A stretch of 64,000 nt of DNA from Bifidobacterium sp. ESL0763 (GTDB lineage: Bacteria; Actinomycetota; Actinomycetes; Actinomycetales; Bifidobacteriaceae), in assembly GCF_029433395.1 (NCBI RefSeq), contig NZ_JAQTHW010000002.1, forward strand, positions 558,001 to 622,000, in the 5' to 3' direction. The translations under genes were made by a program, and so were the position numbers. Positions 39,550 to 49,300 of this stretch are shown in pieces; within the stretch, counting starts at the first letter, position 1, and each line of letters begins with the position of its first letter. The notes below the pieces were generated by a model that had not been told where the DNA came from, did not search any database, and saw nothing but the letters and a program-made list of their open reading frames with translations.

Positions 39550-39690
39550 TTTCTTTCATCCGGACTGTCACCGTTGGCCTCGGATTCACACCGGATCGAC
39601 CGCTTTCGCGGCTCGCGGGCTTCGGCTCGCTGTCGTTGTCGACCGACAGTGCCGTTACCGCCAATAAGGAATTTCACCTTCCCTGAAACT
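39550..39690 (-). promoter_or_regulatory. FMN riboswitch (RFN element)
   Basis: Read on the minus strand, the RFN consensus blocks occur in order: AGGGAAGGTGAAATTCC, GGCGGTAACG, AGCCCGCGAGC, GATCCGGTGTGAATCCG, GGCCAACGGTGACAG, TCCGGATGA. It ends close to the ribU ribosome site (GAGG), so control of translation initiation is likely. FMN binding should switch off riboflavin import. Confidence 0.96.
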
Positions 39691-39849
39691 GACGGTTCCA
39701 TCTATACCCGTACGGGTGGTCATCGGTCGATGGATTGTCGTACGGCATATCGTGACGGCATGGGGTCATGGCTTGATTTCGGCTTGATTCCGCCGTTTTG
39801 CGGCTTTTGCCGACCCGTTGTCGTCCATCCATCGCGTGGGGGTGCAAGA

Positions 39850-40920
39850 ATGGGAGGCATGACTGAAGATGTGAAATCCAAGGACAAGGCAGGCAAGGCC
39901 GCTTGCGCCGAAGTGAGCGCGCGCGGCGATTCGCCGATCGAGAAACTGGCCATCGTCGTGGTCACCTACAAGCGCCAGGAGCTGCTGGCGACGCTGTTCG
40001 ACTCGATTGAGAAGCTCACCGTGGCGCCGTGGCGCGTGGTCGTGGTCGACAACGAGCACAGCGACAAGACCCACGGCATGGTCGAGGAGTTCTCGGCCCA
40101 GCTCAAGGAGCGGTGGGGCGATACGGAAGCCGACGAAAGCGGCAACACGGGCCGTGTGCTCTACGAGCCCCAGGCCGGCAACATCGGCGGCTCCGGCGGC
40201 TTCTCCAACGGCGTGAAGAAGGCCTACGAGATCGGCGCCGAATGGTTCTGGGTGATGGACGACGACGTGGCGGTGCTGCCCAACGCCATCGCGCAGCTGG
40301 CCAAATGGACGCCGCGCCACGACGTGATCCAGGGCTCCAGGCTCGACTACGACGGCGGCGACTTCTACTGGCAGTATGATTTCATCGTCCCGCTGGGCAT
40401 CCCCAACCCGATCGCCCCCGCCGCGTTCGGCCCCTCCGGCTACCGCACGATGGACACGATGTGCTTCGAGGGCGGCCTCTTCCGCCGCAACATCGTCGAG
40501 AAGATCGGCCTGCCCGACCCCCGTTTCTTCATCTACTGGGACGACACGATCTACGGCTACCTGGCCAGCCTGGTCACCGACCCGATCGTGGTGGCCGACA
40601 AGATCATCCGCCGCACGCGCAACATCGGCAACTGGGACATCGCCGGCGTGCGCCAGCTCAACTCGACCTCCGACATGAACCGCTACCACATCATGCGCAA
40701 CCGCGGCTACATGGCCCGCTACTTCATGGCCCACGGCGACTACCGTCCGGTCCTCTTCGCTCTGGGTACCCTGCTGACCGCCGTCAAGGAGACCATCCGC
40801 CTGGTGGCCGTCGACCGCGAGCACCTCAAGAGCGGCCTGGTCCGGATCGCCAAGGGATGGCTGGACTCGCGCAAGCTGCTGCACGACCCGAACTGGGAGC
40901 CGATGCCGCCGCTGAAGTGA
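39850..40920 (+). CDS. Family 2 glycosyltransferase, galactofuranosyltransferase-like
   Basis: A GT-A fold enzyme of 356 residues. The start of the catalytic domain is LAIVVVTYKR, the metal-binding acidic motif is WVMDDDV, and a further acidic pair is in FIYWDDTIYGY, which resembles the WDD motif of mycobacterial GlfT galactofuranosyltransferases. The asymmetry AGNIGGSGGFSNG is also typical of that group. It probably adds a sugar to a cell-surface polysaccharide at the inner membrane face; the acceptor is not known. I chose ATG 39850 (MGGMTED); an ATG three codons later is possible. It stands alone and ends at a strong hairpin. Confidence 0.85.
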   Translation: MGGMTEDVKSKDKAGKAACAEVSARGDSPIEKLAIVVVTYKRQELLATLFDSIEKLTVAPWRVVVVDNEHSDKTHGMVEEFSAQLKERWGDTEADESGNTGRVLYEPQAGNIGGSGGFSNGVKKAYEIGAEWFWVMDDDVAVLPNAIAQLAKWTPRHDVIQGSRLDYDGGDFYWQYDFIVPLGIPNPIAPAAFGPSGYRTMDTMCFEGGLFRRNIVEKIGLPDPRFFIYWDDTIYGYLASLVTDPIVVADKIIRRTRNIGNWDIAGVRQLNSTSDMNRYHIMRNRGYMARYFMAHGDYRPVLFALGTLLTAVKETIRLVAVDREHLKSGLVRIAKGWLDSRKLLHDPNWEPMPPLK

Positions 40921-40949
40921 CGGCCGGCCAATAGGCGAACATGGATACC

Positions 40950-41000
40950 GGCCTTGCGCCGGTGACGTGACGGTAATGTCCACGTCGCCGGCGCAAGGCC
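40950..41000. terminator. Bidirectional hairpin between converging genes
   Basis: A 20-bp stem with one wobble or mismatch (GGCCTTGCGCCGG... and its complement) and an 11-base loop lies between the glycosyltransferase and nitroreductase genes. There is no T-run. Confidence 0.7.
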
Positions 41001-41067
41001 GATTCGTATGTATGCGAGGTATGCGCCCATGCGTCGTGTGGAGGCGCAGGCGCCGACCGGCGGACGA

Positions 41068-41850
41068 TCAGCGGTGGATGAACAGGCCGCCCTCTCCCCA
41101 AGCCCACTGTCCGCTGCCCGCGCCGATCTGGAAGTGGAGCTTGGCGATGCCCAGGTCGTTCATCGCCTGGCCGTCCTCCACGTCGTGGTCGAGGGTGGCA
41201 CAGGCGGTGTCGTCCGCGGCGCTGTAGGAGAACCGGATCGGCTGGGCGTTCATGGCGCTCGGGGCCTTGAGCGCGGCCTCGACCCCGGCGGTGAACCAGG
41301 CCGGGGCCTTGGCACGCTTCTCGGTGTCCATGCCGGGTGTCATCTGCGCGGCGGTGATGGACTTGCGGTGGCCGGCGGCCTGGCTGGCCAGGGTCCGGTA
41401 GTCCTTGGAGACGAAGGTCTCGGGATGCTCGTGCTGGCCGATGACGACGGCCAGATAGAACGCCTCGTCGTTCTTGATGCGGCAGTGGCTGGCGGCCAGG
41501 TCGCGGTCGAGGCTGCCACCGGCCCAGCAGGTCGCCAGGCCCCACGAGGTGGCGGTGAGCACCAGCCGCTCGGTGAAGAACCCGGCGCGCTCGCGGGCCT
41601 CCTCATCGTCCTTCGGGCCCACCACGGCGATGTAGTCGGCCGCGTTGACGAAATGGCCGGAGGTGTTGGCGTCGGCGAAGACGGCGGGCTGGTCGCGCAC
41701 CAGCTGCAGGCGCAGCCCGGAGATCGTGTCGATCGCGTCGATCGAGGCCTCGAGCTGCCGTGCCTTCTCGTCGGCCAGCGGCGTGGACGACCAGTTGCGG
41801 GTCGAGGTGCGGATGTTGATCATGTCTATCAGTTGGTTGTGTTCGCTCAT
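41068..41850 (-). CDS. Nitroreductase family protein
   Basis: An FMN-dependent oxidoreductase-like protein of 260 residues. The N-terminal IRTSTRNWS is the usual RRS-type phosphate-binding start of the family. GFFTERLVLTATSWGLATCWAGG is the central helix. A later half (PAWFTAGVEAALKAPSAMNAQPIRFSY) repeats the flavin-binding pattern, so the protein may be an internal duplication as in the TM1586-like nitroreductases. The natural substrate is unknown. The ATG at 41850 starts MSEHNQLIDM. It is a single gene converging on the glycosyltransferase. Confidence 0.85.
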   Translation of the reverse strand: MSEHNQLIDMINIRTSTRNWSSTPLADEKARQLEASIDAIDTISGLRLQLVRDQPAVFADANTSGHFVNAADYIAVVGPKDDEEARERAGFFTERLVLTATSWGLATCWAGGSLDRDLAASHCRIKNDEAFYLAVVIGQHEHPETFVSKDYRTLASQAAGHRKSITAAQMTPGMDTEKRAKAPAWFTAGVEAALKAPSAMNAQPIRFSYSAADDTACATLDHDVEDGQAMNDLGIAKLHFQIGAGSGQWAWGEGGLFIHR

Positions 41851-42044
41851 GGTTCCATTATGCTTCGCGCACCGCGATAAAACGCGGTACGGCGGAAATT
41901 TTCAAAGGTGAGGCAACGCCTTGCGCGCCCGTGCCCCGGGCGGGAAAGGCCGCGCCGCGTTGGGTATCGCGCGAGGTAAGGTGGCAGCGATCACAGGCGT
42001 CGCCACGCGCTTTCGACACATTCGAGATTTCAAGAGGAACGACA

Positions 42045-42812
42045 ATGATTGAGACGGCACAGGCATTCGGCATCGACATCGGCGGTTCCGGCATCAAGGC
42101 CGCGCCCGTCGACCTCGAGCGGGGCGATTTCGCGGTGCCGCGCCTGAAGGTCCACACCCCCGAACGCTCCACGCCGAAGGCCTTGGCCAAGATCGTGCGC
42201 CAGGCCGTCGAACGCTTCGAGGTGCCGGAGGGCGCCCCCATCGGCATCGCCTTCCCGGCGCCCGTCAGGCCCGGCAGGCCGCTCGACTTCATGGCCAACC
42301 TCGACAAATCATGGATCGGACTGGACGTCACCGAGGTCTTCTCGCGCGCCTGCGGGCGGCCGGTCACCGTGGTCAACGACGCCGACGCGGCCGGACTGGC
42401 GGAGCAGCGCTACGGCGCGGCGAAGGGACAGGGCGGGCTGGTCGTTGCCACCACGCTGGGTACCGGCATCGGCACCGCGCTCATCTACGACGGCGTGCTC
42501 ATCCCCAACACCGAGCTCGGCCACATCGAGCTGGCCAAGGGCAAGGGCGAGGCCGAGAAATACGCGGCCTCCTCGGTGCGCGACAAGAAGAGCCTCGGCT
42601 ACAGGAAATGGGCCAAGCGCCTGACCAAATACTATGGGCTTCTGGAGAAGTACCTCAACCCCGACCTCTTCGTCGTCGGCGGCGGCGTGAGCCGGATGAG
42701 CGAGAAGTTCCTGCCCTATATCGACGTGCATACCCCGATCGTGCCCGCCAAGCTACGCAACCAGGCCGGCATCGTGGGCGCCGCCTACTACGCGACGTCC
42801 AAGCTCGTCTGA
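42045..42812 (+). CDS. ppgK: Polyphosphate glucokinase
   Basis: A ROK-family kinase of 255 residues that phosphorylates glucose using polyphosphate or ATP, feeding the fructose-6-phosphate shunt. The phosphate-binding motif is FGIDIGGSGIKAAPVD, the second phosphate motif is TTLGTGIGTALI, and the substrate part NTELGH replaces the zinc-binding ROK motif, as in polyphosphate glucokinases. The ending FVVGGGVSRMSEKFLPY is also typical. The ATG at 42045 follows AAGAGGAAC. The aminotransferase gene starts 30 bases downstream and may be cotranscribed. Confidence 0.93.
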   Translation: MIETAQAFGIDIGGSGIKAAPVDLERGDFAVPRLKVHTPERSTPKALAKIVRQAVERFEVPEGAPIGIAFPAPVRPGRPLDFMANLDKSWIGLDVTEVFSRACGRPVTVVNDADAAGLAEQRYGAAKGQGGLVVATTLGTGIGTALIYDGVLIPNTELGHIELAKGKGEAEKYAASSVRDKKSLGYRKWAKRLTKYYGLLEKYLNPDLFVVGGGVSRMSEKFLPYIDVHTPIVPAKLRNQAGIVGAAYYATSKLV

Positions 42813-42842
42813 GCGCCGCGCGGAACAACCGGAAGGAACGAC

Positions 42843-44078
42843 ATGCGCTTTTCGTCAAGGGTGGGCTCCACCAGGCTCAACGCGATCGCCGAGGCCGAGC
42901 GGGCGGCACGCGCCGCGGGCATCGGCCTCGAGACCGTCAACGATTCCAATCCCACCCACCACGGCCTGGCCCCCGCGCAGGTGCCGGGCGTCTACACGGC
43001 CCAGCCGCGCGGACCTCTGGCGGCGCGCGAGGCGCTGGCCGAATTCCTGACCGGGCGCGCACGCCAGGAGACGGCCGAGGGCAGGCAAGGCGAGGACGAC
43101 GGGGGAGCGCCGGCGGACGGACCCGAGCACGTTGACCCCGAGCGCCTGTACCTGCTGAGCTCCACCTCGCAGGCGTATTCGTGGCTGTTCAAGCTGATGT
43201 GCGATCCGGGCGACATCGTGCTCGGGCCCAAGCCTGGCTATCCGCTCATCGAGTCCATCGGCGGGCTCGAGGGCGTGGAGACGATGGAATACCAGCTGCG
43301 CTTCGACGGCTCGTGGTTCATCGACGTGCCCTCCGTCGAACGGCTGCTCGACGGCGAGCGGGGCGAGAAGGTGCGGGCCATCGTGCTCATCAACCCCAAC
43401 AACCCCACCGGCTCCTACGTGCATCCCGGCGAACGGGAGGCCATGGTCGAGCTGTGCCGCAGGCGAGGCATCGCCATCATCGCCGACGAGGTCTTCTTCG
43501 ACTACTCGCTCGAACCCTTCGCCGGCAACCGCCGCCTCGCCGGCGAGCGGGGCGCGCTGGTCTTCGCGCTCGACGGCTTCTCCAAGTCGCTGGCGGCCCC
43601 GCACGCCAAGGTCGGCTGGATCGAGGTCAGCGGTCCCGACGACCTGGTCGCCGAGGCGCAGCGCCGGCTCGACGTGATCGCCGACGACTACCTGCCCTTC
43701 AGCGACATCATCGCCGAGCGCATGCCCGAGCTGCTCGGCGCGGTGCCGGGCCAGCTGCGGCGCGTGCGCGAGCGGACGCAGTCGAACCTGCGCACCCTGC
43801 ATGCCGTGCTCGCCGCCGACGAGACGGGCGTGGTCTCCGTGCTGCGCGCGGAGGGCGGATGGAACGTGCTGCTGCGCTTCCCGTCGATGATCGACGAGAA
43901 CGAGCTGGTGCTGCGCCTGATCCACGACGCGCACCTGACCGGCCAGCCCGGCTACTTCTTCGACATGGCCGCCAACGGCTACCTGGCGGTCTCGCTGCTG
44001 CCCGTCCCCGAGGTCTTCGCGCGCAACGTCACCGCGGTGCTCGACGCCGTCGCCGCGCTGATGGATCCGGCGAGCTAG
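42843..44078 (+). CDS. PLP-dependent aminotransferase, class I/II
   Basis: An aminotransferase of 411 residues. The pyridoxal-phosphate lysine lies in DGFSKSLAAPHAKVGW. The aspartate that holds the cofactor ring is in AIIADEVFFDYS, and the conserved Asn/Pro stretch is VLINPNNPTGSY. It resembles aspartate or aromatic aminotransferases; the amino acid used cannot be told. A polar insertion of about 20 residues lies near residue 80 (ETAEGRQGEDDGGAPADG). The ATG follows GGAAGGAAC. Its stop and that of the converging membrane-protein gene share one CTAG (44075-44078). Confidence 0.88.
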   Translation: MRFSSRVGSTRLNAIAEAERAARAAGIGLETVNDSNPTHHGLAPAQVPGVYTAQPRGPLAAREALAEFLTGRARQETAEGRQGEDDGGAPADGPEHVDPERLYLLSSTSQAYSWLFKLMCDPGDIVLGPKPGYPLIESIGGLEGVETMEYQLRFDGSWFIDVPSVERLLDGERGEKVRAIVLINPNNPTGSYVHPGEREAMVELCRRRGIAIIADEVFFDYSLEPFAGNRRLAGERGALVFALDGFSKSLAAPHAKVGWIEVSGPDDLVAEAQRRLDVIADDYLPFSDIIAERMPELLGAVPGQLRRVRERTQSNLRTLHAVLAADETGVVSVLRAEGGWNVLLRFPSMIDENELVLRLIHDAHLTGQPGYFFDMAANGYLAVSLLPVPEVFARNVTAVLDAVAALMDPAS

Positions 44079-46342
44079 ACGATCCTGAACCAGTCCTGCA
44101 CCCGCTCGAAAAGCGTGGGATCGGTGCCGGTCAGCGCGTCGTCACGGCCCGGCACGAACAGTGCCATGAAGGCGATGGCCAGGCCGGCGAGCACCAGCGC
44201 CATGACCAGCAGGCGGGCGAGATAGCGCAGCCAGCCGATATGCGCCCACCAGGGTTCTCGCAACGAGGCGGTGGCAAGCGCTCTGTCTTGTGGTTCGTCG
44301 CCGGCACCCGACCCGTCATCGGCGTCCTCACCCAACAGCGAGGGGAGCGTGGCGACGGTGGCGAGGCTTGCCAGCCAGCCGAAATCGACCATGTAGCGCC
44401 AGCCGAGCCCGCCCTTCATCGCGTCCAGGATCATCAATGCCACGGCCGACGCCAGCAGCGTCCACACGAAGCCCAGCATGCCATGCCCGCGCAGCCGGCG
44501 CCGGGCCCTCGGCAGCAGCGCCAGCAGGCAGACCAACGCCGGGCAGAGCGCCACCAGGCCGCCGACCATCGGCTCCACATACGACCAGGACGGCAACGGC
44601 GCCGGATCGATGGAAAGGAACGGGAAGGCGTGCGTGGCGCGCAGGGGCAGGAACAGGTAGTAGCCGATGACGGCCGGCAGGTCGGCCAGGGGCGTGTGGT
44701 GGCGCGTCATGTCGGCGACGGTGATCTGGTAGCGTTCGCCGAAATCGAGCGGGGAGCCGAAACGCACCTGGTTGTAGGCCATCAGCGGGGCCACGACGAC
44801 GAGCGCCGGCAGCAGCATCGCGCAGCACGCGGCCACGATCGAGCGTACGTCGCGCCTCGTCGCCTGTCGGCCTGGCAGCGCCAGCCGGATCTGCGGCCAG
44901 AACAGCGGCAGGGCGAGCAGCGCGACGAGCACGAAGGTGGGCCGGCAGCCGAAGTTCGCGGCGACGCACAGCGCCCCGGCGGTCAGATGCGGCCAGGAGA
45001 GCGGTGGGGCGCCATCGAAGACGAGCGCATGGCGTCGCCGCGATGCCGGGCCGGCCGCCCCCAGCCAGAACCACAGCCCCATCGTGCTCAGCAGCAGCGA
45101 GGCGGCGAAGGGGATCACATAGAAATTCATGCGGAACGCCAGGTAGCCGGCGTTGCTGCCCACGGCCACCAGCGCCAGCGCCAGCGAGACGGTGGCCAGC
45201 GAGGCGCGGGGGGCGACGCGCCCGATCAGGCGGATGACCAGCAGCGAGCCGAACGCCGCCACGCCCAGCAGCAGCAGCGCCACCGCCACGCCGGCCGGCA
45301 GCATGCGCCCGCCGGGCACGAACCACGAGGTGACGATGCGGAACGGGGCGAAGAGCAGCAGGGCCGGCAGCACGCCGAAATACGAGTACCAATGGCCGCC
45401 GTGGAAGGCGTAGTCCCAGTAGATGGGGGAGACGCCGTGGGCCAGCAGCGCCTCGCGCGCCTGCGGGTCATAGGGGTCGGCGGCCCGCGCCAGCTCCTGG
45501 GGCACCGGCAGGTCGATGGTGGTGCGCCCGGCGATCAGCGAGTCGGCGAGATGGCCGTACTGGTTGAAGTCATAGGTGTAGCCGCCGGGGGCGTGGAAGC
45601 TGCCCGAGGGATTGGCGAAGGCCGAGACGACGCGCGAGGCGGCCAGCGCCACGAGGGCCAGCGCGAAGACGAGGAACGCGGCGCGCTGCCGGACGCTGGA
45701 GGTGTCGAGGCCGATCCGCCAGAGCCTCGACCCGGGCCACCACGCCGCCACGAGCAGCGCCACGAGCAGCATGGCCGCCACCCTGCCGGTTTCGAAGCGG
45801 AAGGGCACCTTCGCGTTGGCGCGCACGGCGAGGAAGGGGATGTCGCTGCCCGCCGGCTCCTCGACCCACAGCGTGACCGTCCGGCCCCGGCACGGCATGG
45901 CCAGATACAGCGACTGGGGCACCGCCGTCGACAGCGTCTTGCTGCTGGTCGCCTTGCCGTCGACGTCCATGCGCACATGCACGGAGGCGAGTGGCCCGGA
46001 GGAGCCGGAAGCCTTGCGCGGGGCGGCGTGACGGGTGTGGCTCGCCAGCCCGGGTGTGGCTGCCGTCGACGGGTCGACGCGCACATAGGGCGAGCTGCCG
46101 TCGCTGCGCACGCGCAGGTAGGCGCCGGCCTGGTCGGTGACGCGCAGCGTGCCGTCATCCTGCCGGCTCAGGCCCGGACCCATCTCGTTGAGCGCCGAGG
46201 CGGAGTCGGTGCTGGCGCCGAACGAGCTCCAGAAGGGCATGTTGAGCGGGCCGGCCTCCAGCAGCAGGACGACGAGGGTGACGAGAAGGGCCGGAACCGC
46301 CCATCGGCGCCGTAAAGGAAGGCCGTGCTTGTTAGTGCTCAC
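44075..46342 (-). CDS. Large multi-pass membrane protein, GT-C glycosyltransferase-like
   Basis: A membrane protein of 755 residues. One membrane segment near the start (residues 13-31) is followed by an extracytoplasmic domain, then about ten more hydrophobic segments from residue 190 on. An extracytoplasmic loop near residues 265-320 (WDYAFHGGHWYSYFGVLP) resembles loops of GT-C enzymes that use lipid-linked sugars, but I see no firm catalytic signature. The start is GTG (46342) placed 6 bases after a TAGAAT box, so the mRNA is probably leaderless. It is divergent from the TPR-protein gene, with only 50 bases between them. Confidence 0.7.
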   Translation of the reverse strand: MSTNKHGLPLRRRWAVPALLVTLVVLLLEAGPLNMPFWSSFGASTDSASALNEMGPGLSRQDDGTLRVTDQAGAYLRVRSDGSSPYVRVDPSTAATPGLASHTRHAAPRKASGSSGPLASVHVRMDVDGKATSSKTLSTAVPQSLYLAMPCRGRTVTLWVEEPAGSDIPFLAVRANAKVPFRFETGRVAAMLLVALLVAAWWPGSRLWRIGLDTSSVRQRAAFLVFALALVALAASRVVSAFANPSGSFHAPGGYTYDFNQYGHLADSLIAGRTTIDLPVPQELARAADPYDPQAREALLAHGVSPIYWDYAFHGGHWYSYFGVLPALLLFAPFRIVTSWFVPGGRMLPAGVAVALLLLGVAAFGSLLVIRLIGRVAPRASLATVSLALALVAVGSNAGYLAFRMNFYVIPFAASLLLSTMGLWFWLGAAGPASRRRHALVFDGAPPLSWPHLTAGALCVAANFGCRPTFVLVALLALPLFWPQIRLALPGRQATRRDVRSIVAACCAMLLPALVVVAPLMAYNQVRFGSPLDFGERYQITVADMTRHHTPLADLPAVIGYYLFLPLRATHAFPFLSIDPAPLPSWSYVEPMVGGLVALCPALVCLLALLPRARRRLRGHGMLGFVWTLLASAVALMILDAMKGGLGWRYMVDFGWLASLATVATLPSLLGEDADDGSGAGDEPQDRALATASLREPWWAHIGWLRYLARLLVMALVLAGLAIAFMALFVPGRDDALTGTDPTLFERVQDWFRIV

Positions 46343-46348
46343 CCCATT

Positions 46349-46354
46349 ATTCTA
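46349..46354 (-). promoter_or_regulatory. -10 box of the membrane-protein gene, leaderless
   Basis: Read on the minus strand, TAGAAT ends 6 bases before the GTG start, with no ribosome site. Confidence 0.5.
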
Positions 46355-46392
46355 TAAGCTTCATGTCTGGCTGAATTGAAAGAATTGCACAT

Positions 46393-49300
46393 ATGTCTCA
46401 TTTCTTTTCGCACGCGCGTGGTTTCGCCGATTCAACCGGAAAACATGACTTCCTCTCCAGGCTTGCGCGTGTCGCGAATCGACTGAACGTGGCGTTCGGC
46501 ACCGGTGTCGGCGCCGCTCCAGCGCACGGAGCCGACGGGGTGCCGTCGGACGGTGCCACGGGCCGCGCCCAGGCCTCCATCCCCCCGGAGCTGAGGATGC
46601 TGATGAGCCAGACCATGCGGCTCGGACCGATGGTCAAGCGCCGCAGCTTCGACTTCGACGGCGTACCGCGTGAGCTGGCCTTGGGATGGGCGCAGCTGCC
46701 GCGGCTGGGCGGCCGCTTCTTCTCGCTGGGTGTCTTCGTGGGCAGGGACGGCTTCTGCCAGGTGGCGCTCGCCGACGGCAAGGGGCGAGTCTTCCTGGGC
46801 TCCGACCCCGAGATGGACACGCACGGCATGGACGCCGCCCTGGTGATGGGCAAGGAGGGCGAGTTCCTGCTGCACGACGACTCCCGCCTGATGCGCGGCG
46901 AGTCCGGCGAGGGCCGGCGCGCGCATGGCAGGGACGTGAGCACCATGCAGGGCGGCATCGTCGGCCGCGACATGTTCGGGCGCATGACCTGGCTCGCCTC
47001 ATGGCTGCGCCACGGCGGCAGCTACACCCTCGAGCAGATGCGCTACCGCCTGCCGGAGGACATGCGCATCGACCTCGACTACCGTGACGCGCTCACCATC
47101 GCCTTCTTCGCCGCCTACATGCTGCCGGGCATGGACGGCCGGCTCATCGGCTTCGGTGCCGGCAACATCTTCCGCCGGCTCAACCGCGAGGCGCCGCTCG
47201 GCGCGATCCGCCGTAGCGTGCGCGACAGCTCCGAGGCCCGCTCCGCCGGCCTGCGCGTCTCCGGGCTCGAGGACTACTTCGCCGACCTTATGCGCGAGTC
47301 CGGCGCGCTCAAGGAGTCGACCGGCCTCGAGGCCGTGCACGGCGCCGAGCCGCTGCACCTCTACACCTCGAGCTATTCGGGCAACTACTTCTTCACCTGG
47401 GACGACTCGCTCAGCCTCGCCCCGGCCCTCGAGGCGCTCAGCATCGAAGGCAACCTCAACCGCTTCGCCGCCGTGAGCGGCTGGCTGGAGCACAACTCCC
47501 GCGTCGGCGCGTTCCCCATCGAGGACACCGTCACCCGCGCCGAGGCCGCGCAGATGGACCACAAGCTGCTCGACAACCCCGCCCTGATGGCCCTGGACCC
47601 GGGCAAGGACGGCTCCGTGCGCCTCGACGAGCCCAGCACCGTCTCCATGCGCCGGCTCACCGGCCTCGCCGCCCGCGTCGCCGACGGGGTCGCCGGCCAT
47701 GCCCCGGGCGCCGACGGCGGGTCGGGCAGGGGCGTCCGCGGCGAATGGGTGTACCGCCAGAGCGTGGCCACCCTGCTGCGCCGGCTCAAGGTGCCCTATC
47801 GCTTCGACACCGAATTCCGCTCCAACCTCGAGAAGGGCGACGTCGCGGTCGCCTTCACGATGGCGGGCAGGACCATGATGCCCACCAGCCGCTTCGACGT
47901 GGCGAGCCACGAGTGGAAGTCGCTCGGCGAGGACGAGCGCACCGAGATGAGCGTCAACTACAACCTGCGCCTCGGCCTGATCATCGCCGCGCTGTGCTTC
48001 GGCGCCGACGAGAGCGTGGGCAACGTGTCGATCCGCGTCGACTCTCTGGGCCTGGAGGAGGCGCTGGCCCAGCAGGACTCGGCCATCTCGAAGCTCATCG
48101 CCCAGGCGCTGGGCGCCTTCGAGCACGCCTCCAAGCCCAACATGGGCGCCGGTGGTTCCAAGGCCGACCCCAAGGACGGCGACATCCACGGCGATCCGAT
48201 GCGCTCCGGCGCGATGCCCGTGCGTGCCCAGGCAGGGCCGTCCGCGCGGCCGATGCGCACCGGCGAGCCGAAACCGGAGGATGCCCCAGATGCCGAGAAC
48301 GCCAAGGATGATCAGGGCGATCAGGTCTCACGCAACGTTCAGGACGGGCATGAGGGCGCCGAAGACGTGAAGGACGGTAACGCCGGCGGAGCCGTCGGTT
48401 CCCGGCCCGATGCCGGACAGGGGTCCGCCTCGACGGACAACGCCACGGTGGCCGGAGCGGCCAGCACTACCGCGGCGAGTGACGATGACGGTGATCCGCG
48501 GGACGATGGTTCCCACGGCGCCGACGCGCAGGACGACGACTCGCTCGACGCCCAATTCGAGGACGTGATGCGGGGCGTCGATCTCGACTCCATCGCCATG
48601 AACGTGCCGCAGGGCGCGCAGGACGGCCAGGAGCCGGCGGATGGCGAGACCGAAGGGACCGACGGGCAGGCCGACGATCCCCTGGCGGTGCTGCGCAGCG
48701 GCCCGACCACCAAGACCCTGGCCACGGTCACCTTCTCCCGCCATGAATTCATGGAGCGCATGCGCGACTGCGGGCTGGACCGACCCGTCGAGACCTACCG
48801 GAGCTTCGGCGCCACGCTCGACATCGCCGGCTTCGACGTCGTCTCCGGGCAGGCGAAGACCCCGCAGTTCACCCTGCGCGACAAACGCTTCTCGCCCCTG
48901 GGCAGCCAGGAGGAGCCGGAGCTTTCCGACCAGCGCTTCGACCCATCCGTGGCCCGCGTGCTGGGCTGCGGACAGGCGATGGGCCTGTCGATCCAGCGCG
49001 CCGACCTGATGCAGCGGGCGGTCGACGAGTTCCACCGGATCGCCTCCGACGCCTCGCTGCCCAGCGTCGCCAAGGCCCAGAAGGCCATGGACATCGTCGA
49101 CCAGATCGGTGACCCCGAACTGGCCGACCTGGCCCCGCAGGTGAGCAAGGCGCTCATCGACGGCGTCGACACCCCCGACCTGGACTTCACGATGGCCAAG
49201 CGCCTCGACGGCGAACGGCTCAAGGCGCGCGACCTGCTCTTCTCCGGGCAGGTCGACCAGGCGATCGACAGCCTGCAGCGGGCCGTGGATGCCATGGATG

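Noticed and set aside
43181-46315. A 1044-codon open frame on the plus strand
   Set aside because: It overlaps the aminotransferase in another frame and lies antisense to the membrane protein. The Arg/Ala/Gly-rich composition is that of a shadow frame.
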